The notes beneath the pieces were generated by a model, which was given only the letters and a program-made list of their open reading frames with translations, was not told the DNA's origin and did not search any database. This document shows, one piece after another, positions 58,601 to 64,000 of a stretch of DNA of 64,000 nucleotides. The translations under genes were made by a program, and so were the position numbers. Source of the DNA: Pollenia angustigena (Eukaryota > Arthropoda > Insecta > Diptera > Polleniidae); assembly GCA_930367215.1 (NCBI GenBank), contig OV884059.1, positions 241,737,803-241,801,802 of the forward strand, given 5' to 3'. Positions within the stretch are counted from its first letter, which is position 1, and each line of letters starts with the position of its first letter.

Positions 58601-60811
58601 TCAGCGGCAACATTAGCTTCACCGCGTTCATTAATGGCCACAACTTTAATGATGTAGCGCACAAATGTTGGTTGATCGGTTATAACCAAGCTCGTTTGTT
58701 TCCAGTCATAAATATCTTTGTTTTCCCAAGAAGCTGCAGGAATATCACGTTTCCATGACACACGGTATTGGAAATTGGGGGCATTGTGCTCCAGTTCAGG
58801 CATTGGAGTCCACGTGATTACCAAATTGTTGGGTTCTGTGCCTTGACCAGCAACATTATCGGGGTTTTTGAAGGGAACATCGGGTTGTGTTGTGCAAGTC
58901 TCACTGTGCCCAGATGGAGGTGAGGCACCAATTTTGTTAAAAGCAATCACGCGGAATGTGTAATTCGTCCAGGGTGACATATCGACGGTAAATGAGAAAT
59001 CCGTTGAAGGCACTTTTTCAAATGCCACATCCCAAGAAGCAGGCGTAAATGATGTATTATATTGGATCGTATAATGCAAGATGGGAGACCGATTGTCACC
59101 TTGAGGCTCCCAATTAACTTCAGCATGACGTTCCATACATCTGACTCCAGACAAAAGAGGAGCATTAGGAACATCTTGGACAATAAGATTGGCTTTTGCT
59201 GAGGCTTCGTCTAACTCGGTTCTGGCGACACAGGTATATTCTCCAGAATCTAATTCAATGGTCTTGGGAATTGTAAGAGAGTTATCGTTAGTCTTTACGA
59301 AGCGAGGTTCTGCTTCAAAATCGATTTGTTGAGAGTCCTTCCACCATTCGATTGTTAAATTTAAAGTATCGTCGTGAGCTTCGTTACAGCGAAACGTAGC
59401 CGATTGACCAGCGGCTACTTCATAATTTTGCGGTTCTTGTGTAATACGTGTACGTTCTTTAACAATTAAGGTGCCGTTCGCTGATTTCTCTCCAAATTTA
59501 TTCTTTGCAAAGCAAGTGTACTGTGCGGGATCATTAAAATTAACCTCCTGAATTAGAAGATCTCCCGATGGTAATACTGTGTAACGACCGCCAGTAAGTA
59601 CGAAACCTTCTTTACTTATCCATTTCACTTCAGGCTTTGGGGCACCGAATACGCGGCAGCGCATGGTAACATTTTTGCCTTCAACCGTAGCTTCTTTGCG
59701 AGGAGGTTCCACAATCTCTGGCGGCAAGGCCAAGACATTCAAGTAGACATCTTTGTAAACATAGCCCAAAGAATTGGTAGCGTTACAACCGTAATTACCA
59801 GTATCAGATTTTAACAAATCGCGTATAATAATGCGATTAGTTTCAACAATACGTCTTGTATTTGGGGGAGCTTGACTAATAGGTTTACCATTATGTATCC
59901 ATTGAATTGTAGGTTCGGGAGATCCAGCAGCTTCACAACGGAATTCCACGGTCTCGTCTTCGGCAGCATTTTGTATTTCAGGTTCCACAGTAAAGTATGG
60001 AATCGCATTAATTTGCAAATTTATTGAGTAGGATTGCGCGTTACCCACACCGTTAGATACGTCACAGGTATAGCTACCATTATCATCGAAATTGACATGG
60101 CGTATTACCAACGATTTACCATAATGACCTTGGGATATTCGATCACTCCATTCTATTGGGCCTCCATTTTTTTTCCATACGGTTTGCGGTAGTGGCGTTC
60201 CTCCGTATATACAGAACATTTCCGCGCGCTTACCTCTTAGAGCCACTTCATTCTTGCGTGTAACGTACTGTCTCTTGGGTGCGAATTTATTTTGGGAAGC
60301 ACTAATTCCAGTCTGTTTAACATCCAACAAAACACGGTTACCGATTTTGTATTCACTACGAAATACCGAAGTGGCAGAACAAGCATAATAGAAATCATCA
60401 CTAGCATCTTCACGTGTGACATTTGAGAACCACAATGTACCTTCGGGATCCAAAGTCATGCGAGAGTTGTTTATCGATTTAATGTTACCGTCGATGGACT
60501 GTTGAATTAACCAATTAACTGTTGGTTTAGGCCAACCATCAGGTGCTTCACATTGCAATGAAAAGGGTTCACCTTCATTGGCTTCTACGGTTTTGGCAGC
60601 TTCATCTTTAAATGCATTCAATTCTGCCTTGCGAACAAACACAGAGTTTGATGTGGCTATACCAAACTCGTTTTCAGCAAAGCATTGATACTGGCCTAAA
60701 TCTTCATCTTTTGGCGAGGTTATAACTAAGGTACCACGTCCAGGTTGTTGCAACATACGATTATCGTATGCCTGCCAGTCGAATTTTTTTCCGTTTTTAA
60801 TCCATCGGTAA
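49444..60811 (-). CDS. Nrg: Neuroglian, L1-type cell adhesion molecule (5' part outside window)
   Basis: Coding exons on the - strand in order: 60811-58572, 58509-57933, 57858-57694, 57626-57249, 57186-57086, then either 54545-54493 (short form) or 49631-49444 (long form). All junctions have GT/AG and join in frame. The protein shows the end of Ig1 (WQAYDNR, YQCFAEN), Ig2-Ig6 with paired Cys/Trp, five fibronectin III domains, a transmembrane segment (WFIGMMLALAIIIILFIIIC) and a cytoplasmic tail starting RRNRGGKYDVHDRE and ending in FIGQY. Family knowledge: Nrg is the only fly L1 protein, a homophilic adhesion molecule in septate junctions, glia and axons, binding Ankyrin2 through FIGQY and Moesin near the membrane. 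The exon encoding the signal peptide and the first half of Ig1 is not between 60812 and 64000, so the intron here exceeds 3.1 kb. Confidence 0.97.
49680..49955. other. Nrg intron sequence between neuronal exon and mariner
   Basis: AT-rich intron DNA with T and A runs and no feature of its own. Confidence 0.4.
50068..50963 (+). pseudogene. Mariner (rosa/DD41D) transposase, internally deleted and interrupted
   Basis: Starts MNRLTNEQRLQIIEFYYQNA (first helix-turn-helix), then jumps after VHRALL directly to MFSNEAHFWLNGYV, so about 100-130 residues (rest of the DNA-binding domain and the linker) are missing. The first catalytic Asp is Asn (FSNEAHF for FSDEAHF). The second is in WFQQDGATCHTA. Counting from it, WPPRSYDLTPLD puts an Asp after 41 intervening residues, as in the rosa group. 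The true C-terminus (RMDHFRRSHGQHLHETIFKH, stop) lies at 50900-50963, after an inserted MITE that gives the present frame a foreign tail. Deletion, catalytic change and insertion make it inactive. Confidence 0.88.
50718..50896. mobile_element. MITE TGCCCGTAATTTCTAC, 179 bp, TSD TAA, in mariner ORF
   Basis: Ends TGCCCGTAATTTCTACAAAA and the inverse of TGCCTGTAATTTCTACAAAA. TAA at 50715-50717 and 50897-50899. Removing it restores ACTAAGCGG (Thr-Lys-Arg) in the transposase, so the empty site can be read directly. Confidence 0.9.
50964..51237. mobile_element. MITE GGCCCTAAATTTG, 274 bp, TSD TAA (at the mariner stop codon)
   Basis: Ends GGCCCTAAATTTGTAAAACG and the inverse of GGCCCTGAATTTGTAAAACG. 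The TSD TAA (50961-50963 and 51238-51240) is the transposase stop codon itself. Arms are about 50 bp with AACGC and TTTTTGCTTTC motifs. Confidence 0.88.
51599..51943. mobile_element. TIR element ATCCCTGCAAATAATAGGAC, second copy
   Basis: The ends match 38257-38634 (inverse right end ATCCCTGCAAATAATATTGG). The interior is about 80-85% identical to that copy with a short deletion. Confidence 0.75.
52040..52605. repeat. 141-bp tandem array, 4 copies
   Basis: AAGTCGTGGTGTTTTG recurs at about 52074, 52215, 52356 and 52497, an exact spacing of 141 bp. Copies are nearly identical, so amplification is recent. Confidence 0.9.
53021..54492 (-). other. Nrg: Probable Nrg167 3' UTR and AU-rich intron sequence
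   Basis: Downstream (on the - strand) of the short terminal exon. Long T-tracts in the transcript sense (A-runs at 53312-53336, 53986-54012 and 54104-54118) and many AATAAA signals are present. This is where the non-neuronal mRNA should be polyadenylated and where, by analogy with Drosophila, ELAV would act on U-rich RNA. The exact poly(A) site is not determinable. Confidence 0.45.
54493..54545 (-). CDS. Nrg: Nrg alternative terminal exon, non-neuronal (Nrg167) C-terminus
   Basis: Acceptor TATAG|GC at 54546 and stop TGA at 54495-54493. Joined to the last common exon it reads GDTG-MNEDGSFIGQYGRKGL, the short tail of Drosophila Nrg167. It keeps FIGQY but lacks the long neuronal extension. Confidence 0.95.
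54546..57085 (-). other. Nrg: Nrg intron before the alternative terminal exons
   Basis: 2.54 kb of AT-rich intron. At 55885-55935 there is a lone half of a TTCACAC-family-like element (AAGTCTGAGTTTAATGATGAG followed by a purine run), similar to the centre of 25174-25316. Nothing else recognised. Confidence 0.5.
57086..57186 (-). CDS. Nrg: Nrg exon, proximal cytoplasmic tail
   Basis: 101 nt encoding LDNKSAGRQSVSSAKPGLES and DTDSMAEYGDGDT, the conserved Ser-rich tail segment of L1 proteins. Last common exon before the alternative ends. Confidence 0.95.
57249..57626 (-). CDS. Nrg: Nrg exon, end of FNIII-5, transmembrane helix and juxtamembrane tail
   Basis: Encodes the end of the fifth FNIII domain (VYEFRVVAVDGHF), the transmembrane helix and RRNRGGKYDVHDRELANG to EYSQP. 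Basic residues after the helix form the FERM-binding region of the family. Confidence 0.95.
57694..57858 (-). CDS. Nrg: Nrg exon, FNIII-5 N-terminal part
   Basis: 165 nt, starts HFIEKRTSSEDSQAP and ends GTHFFTEYR, covering the first strands of FNIII-5. Confidence 0.95.
57933..58509 (-). CDS. Nrg: Nrg exon, FNIII-3 and FNIII-4
   Basis: 577 nt encoding FNIII-3 (APTNFSMIQVTGA...) and FNIII-4 (VPSPVESLEAYPMGSSAF...), ending KVGEGSE. Clean splice sites on both sides. Confidence 0.95.
58572..60811 (-). CDS. Nrg: Nrg exon, end of Ig1 to FNIII-2
   Basis: 2240 nt, the largest exon. Starts in Ig1 (YRWIKNGKKFDWQAYDNR), followed by Ig2-Ig6, each with the Cys...Trp...YxC pattern (for example LQCEAP...YYACSA, FRCEAAG...YGCNAT, MRCRVFG...YTCFAK), then FNIII-1 and FNIII-2. 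Ends YSGED and splices to RPLEAPTNF. No frameshift or internal stop. Confidence 0.97.
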
Positions 60812-60948
60812 CTAAAAAGTAAAAAGAAAAAAATTTAAATTTTAAGCAGATTATGGTAAGCGTTTTATTAAAAAAATAAACTATACCAGTATGTATGTAA
60901 ATGGTATTTTCTTACTGTTAATTTATCTCAAAAAATAAAAAAACATTA

Positions 60949-61358
60949 GTGGTATTCACACCGAACTTGTTAATTTGTTACTCGGTAGTTTGTTAATTTG
61001 TTAAAGTTACCAACTGTGAACGACCCCCTTTTTAAAACTTTGTTAGTCTGGTAACTTTCGTAGTAAAACAACTGATTTATTGTTCTGACACAATTTATTA
61101 TTCTGGAAAAAATAAAACATGCCATGAGAAAGTGTAAAAAAACAATTGTCAACCATTTAATTACTCATGCTTTGACACAAATAACGTTTACTGACGGTAA
61201 GTAGTGAGTTACCAACTAACAACTATTTTATCAGGGGTGCCGTGTCGTTAATTTGTTAAATGTTAATACGGTAGCGCGTTAAATATACAAAAACAAAATG
61301 CGTGTAAAAAAGTAACGATTAACGACTAACAAACTAACAAGCTCGGTGTGAATTCAGC
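60949..61358. mobile_element. Palindromic element with TTCACACCGA ends, probable TTCACAC-family member, 410 bp
   Basis: GTGGTATTCACACCGAACTT at the left and the inverse of GCTGAATTCACACCGAGCTT at the right, continuing for about 35 bp of inverted TTAGTTTGTTA-type sequence. TSD imperfect (TTA against TAT). Confidence 0.65.
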
Positions 61359-61739
61359 TATTGATTTAGAATTTTGCAGTTGCAAAGAAAAAATACTACA
61401 TATATATTCTAAATAAGAAATTGTAACCATGTTTTTAATATCACTATTGCTACCTTTACAGAATTTTTTTAGTAATAGTTCAAGTCTAATAGCAGAAACA
61501 TTAACTTTTAAGTGTAGCTTGGTTTTTAAAATTGTTTGCCATTGTTATATATGAAATACATATGTACATATACATATGTATTCACAAAAGACGAAAAATT
61601 TTCATTAATTTAAGAATTTTATTAACCTAAAAAAACGGCTAGCACCACTGGATTCAGCGACCCCGAATTAGGTTAAAAATCTTTGTTCGTATCATACTAA
61701 AATATTAAACAGCAAATACTTTAATCTATCTATACAATA

Positions 61740-62670
61740 TATAATTGCTTAGTATGTCAGGATGTTTGCATGCATGTCCTATTCTTTCCGCAACTTTCTG
61801 AAGCCATCTGATGACATAGGAATCTGAAATTTGGCACACTTGAAGTACTCTCTCTGCGGAAGAACGAAGCCATATTTTTGATTTTCGGCTTTTCAACTAG
61901 TATAACTATAAAGAACTGATAGAAAAGATGTTTTTTTTTATAATATGGGGAACTTTGGGCCCCACTCGGCACGGCTAGGCACCGTCTGATTGACCTGAAA
62001 AATTAGATCATGATTTCTTACACCAAACCTCATATTTTAAGCAGCGCAAACAATTAAATTAAAAAAAAAAAAAAAATGCGACCAGTCTAATGTATATTAC
62101 AAATATGAAACAATAGTTATAGAAAAAGATGCCGCAATAGACAGTGATGTAGCAAAAGTATTATTACACTAGCAGATAATTTATTAATAAAGTAGCATAT
62201 GATGTACTTATTAGGTAGCATATTAACAGAACAAAAATATATTTCTCATTACATATATTAATTTTCAGGAAACAGATTTTCTCGAGTCAAAATTTTTTAA
62301 CACAGGTTTAAGGTTATTTTCTTTTAAAACACGTCGGGTCGGTAAAAAATGGCCGAGTACTGAATAAAATAATACAAAAATGAGCAAAAATATATAAAAT
62401 TGTTCATAAAAAACGCAAGTTTTTGAGCTTATGTATGACCTACGATGCCCATTTTCTTCTTGAGTCTAAATTTACTAACCAATTAATAGTATGTATATTT
62501 CTTTCAAAACACGTCGGTAAACAAATCTGTGGAAAAGTAGCGAAGTTATGACTAAAATACTGAAAACTTAAAAATCACTCGTTTTATAATTACATATCTA
62601 CCATGTTATCAAGCCATGGTGCAGGGTATATAAGATTCGGCACCGCCGAGTTTGCCACTTTTACTTGTTT
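61740..62670. repeat. Remnant of a TTCGGC-end repeat
   Basis: The right end GGTGCAGGGTATATAAGATTC is followed by a mutated hairpin (TTCGGCACCGCCGAGTT) and ACTTTTACTTGTTT, i.e. the inverse of the AACAAGTAAGAGTGC terminus. The left part is anonymous, with two CACGTCGG motifs. Confidence 0.5.
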
Positions 62671-62792
62671 TATGTCGAAACAGAACTGATGACAATTTAG
62701 TTTTCGACCACTTTATTGGTTCAAACAACACTCATATAATTGCTTCTTTTATACTACGTAAAAATTTTTTGAAGTAGAAAAAAATAAACTAC

Positions 62793-62954
62793 GGGGCCTA
62801 TTACGGTTGAGTTGTAATTTCTTAATTTTTGTATTATGGTTTACAACTTTGCTATATTGCAGTGAGCAAAAACATAACAAAAATTACAACTGATCCCAAC
62901 CAGTTGTCTCAATTACAACTTAACTAAGTTGAGTTGTAAACCGTAATAGGGGCA
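62793..62954. mobile_element. Palindromic MITE with CCTATTACGGTT ends, 162 bp, TSD TAC
   Basis: GGGGCCTATTACGGTTGAGT at the left and the inverse of TGCCCCTATTACGGTTTAC at the right, with TAC on both sides (62790-62792 and 62955-62957). AGTTGTAA/TTACAACT motifs fill the interior. Confidence 0.75.
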
Positions 62955-63412
62955 TACATATGTGTCAGTTTCAGTTAAAAGGGACCTAAGGATGAAAAAA
63001 AATCCATTTTTTCTTTTTTGGTGATTCTTTTAATAGACAATACGCTCTTTCTTATGCAGCAAACTGCAGTTTTCTAACTGCATTACTTTTGTCATAAGTA
63101 AACTTTAAAATACACCTTTGATAAGAAAAAGAATTAACTTGTTAACTTCAAAACCGTTTTTCTTCAAAACTCATTTTTTGCCCATAGGTCCCTTTTAACT
63201 GAAACTGCCACATATGAAGAACTGGTGAATTTTTGGTTTATTTTTTCAACATTCAGTAATAGTAATAATATTTCAGTAACTACCAAGTATTTTAATGCTA
63301 TTGCTACGGAATAGTTATGGAGGCAGTAGTTATAGAAATAGAAATAAAATTGGTGGCAGTTGTAGCATTTTAAATTACTGCTCCAATGGTAGATGGTAGT
63401 GCTGGGATACTA

Positions 63413-63487
63413 TCGATATTTTCTACTATCGATATTTATCGATGGTTCAGATTTCACTATCGATATATCGATATTACTATCGACTGA
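63413..63487. promoter_or_regulatory. Cluster of six ATCGAT motifs
   Basis: Six ATCGAT cores, mostly ATCGATA, in about 75 bp. In flies TATCGATA is the DREF site, and clustered CGATA is bound by the insulator protein BEAF-32. It may equally be an end of a TE, since ATCGAT-rich MITEs are common in this window. No function is shown. Confidence 0.4.
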
Positions 63488-64000
63488 ATGTTTGTACTTG
63501 TGCAGGAAAACTTTAATTATTTTTTTATAAGGCCGCAGTCCGTTGTTTTCATCACTTTATTGAATGTATGAGACGTTACGCACGTAATTTTAGATGGCAG
63601 TTTTTTTAAAAATTGATAAGTACCTTTCTGAAGGAACCGAAGTAACAGGGACTATAAGATATTCCATTGCAACTTAAAAAAATTTTCTAAATTCTAAACC
63701 CAAAAAGGTAATCAATCTAGCGCACTTATCCTCTAATGGTCGTTCATTGTTTTGTCCTATGCTTGCAATTGCAATTGCATTTGGATTTGCATTTTTTTAT
63801 ACAACATTACAAAAATATTTGACATTTCAGTCCATATATAAACATGTAAAAATTTCGACTTAAAGGACTTTAATTAGCACTAAAAAGCACTGCTAAGCAA
63901 TCCATACCACTTGCCATTCTTGTTGTTTGTATTCATTGCTGTAATTCAGCCCGAATTAATAATAGCAATTAAAAATTTGCGGCAAAAAACTGTGTGTGTA

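Larger units (their letters stand above)
60812..64000 (-). other. Nrg: Nrg intron (upstream exons outside window)
   Basis: No sequence coding for the first half of Ig1 or a signal peptide was found, so the intron runs off the right edge. It contains the palindromic elements 60949-61358 and 62793-62954, a repeat remnant at 61740-62670 and an ATCGAT cluster at 63413-63487. Confidence 0.6.

Noticed and set aside
57300..60422. Several short frames in other phases within the Nrg exons
   Set aside because: Shadows of the long conserved Nrg reading.

Overview
The window is eukaryotic, AT-rich and packed with repeats. It carries two conserved single-copy insect genes with introns, and the rest is mostly layers of DNA transposon remnants. 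Proteins and gene structures match higher flies (Diptera: Brachycera). A calyptrate or tephritid fly is likely, but I cannot name the species.

Genes. (1) VhaAC39-1, the d subunit of the V-ATPase Vo sector, lies on the + strand at 19949-21319. It has three coding exons, encodes 350 residues and looks intact. (2) Neuroglian (Nrg), the fly L1-type cell adhesion molecule, lies on the - strand from 60811 down to 49444. The window holds everything from the second half of Ig1 to both alternative C-termini: the short exon at 54493-54545 (non-neuronal Nrg167 form) and the long exon at 49444-49631 (neuronal Nrg180 form). Both contain the FIGQY ankyrin-binding motif. The signal peptide and first half of Ig1 lie beyond the right edge. 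No other host gene could be supported.

Layout. 1-2.4 kb: decayed Ty3/Gypsy-type retroelement on the - strand (gag, zinc knuckle, aspartic protease), interrupted by a hAT MITE with an exact 8-bp target duplication (TSD). 3.6-6.0 kb: hAT element carrying two copies of a 0.5-kb MITE. 6.1-9.8 kb and 29.7-37.2 kb: long repeats ending in a TTCGGC hairpin, with ~150-bp internal repeats. 12-17 kb: TIR element, three-armed foldback and Tigger-like MITE. 22.6-30.6 kb: giant inverted duplication, arms about 3.4 kb, with a MITE at its centre. 30.5-33.7 kb: 1603-bp tandem duplication. 37.9-38.9 kb: MITEs nested several deep. 41.6-44.1 kb: hAT element with two nested elements. 45-46.5 kb: tandem repeats and another hAT element. 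50-51.3 kb: defective rosa-type (DD41D) mariner carrying two MITEs, between the two Nrg terminal exons. 60.8-64 kb: Nrg intron with more palindromic elements and a cluster of ATCGAT motifs.

The strongest candidates for something undescribed are the GGGTCTAATCACCGC element family, whose CWG target duplication is supported by two empty sites inside this window; the palindromic elements ending in G-T-G-C-Y-G-G-TTCACAC, which keep ends and centre but change their arms; and the giant palindrome centred on a MITE.
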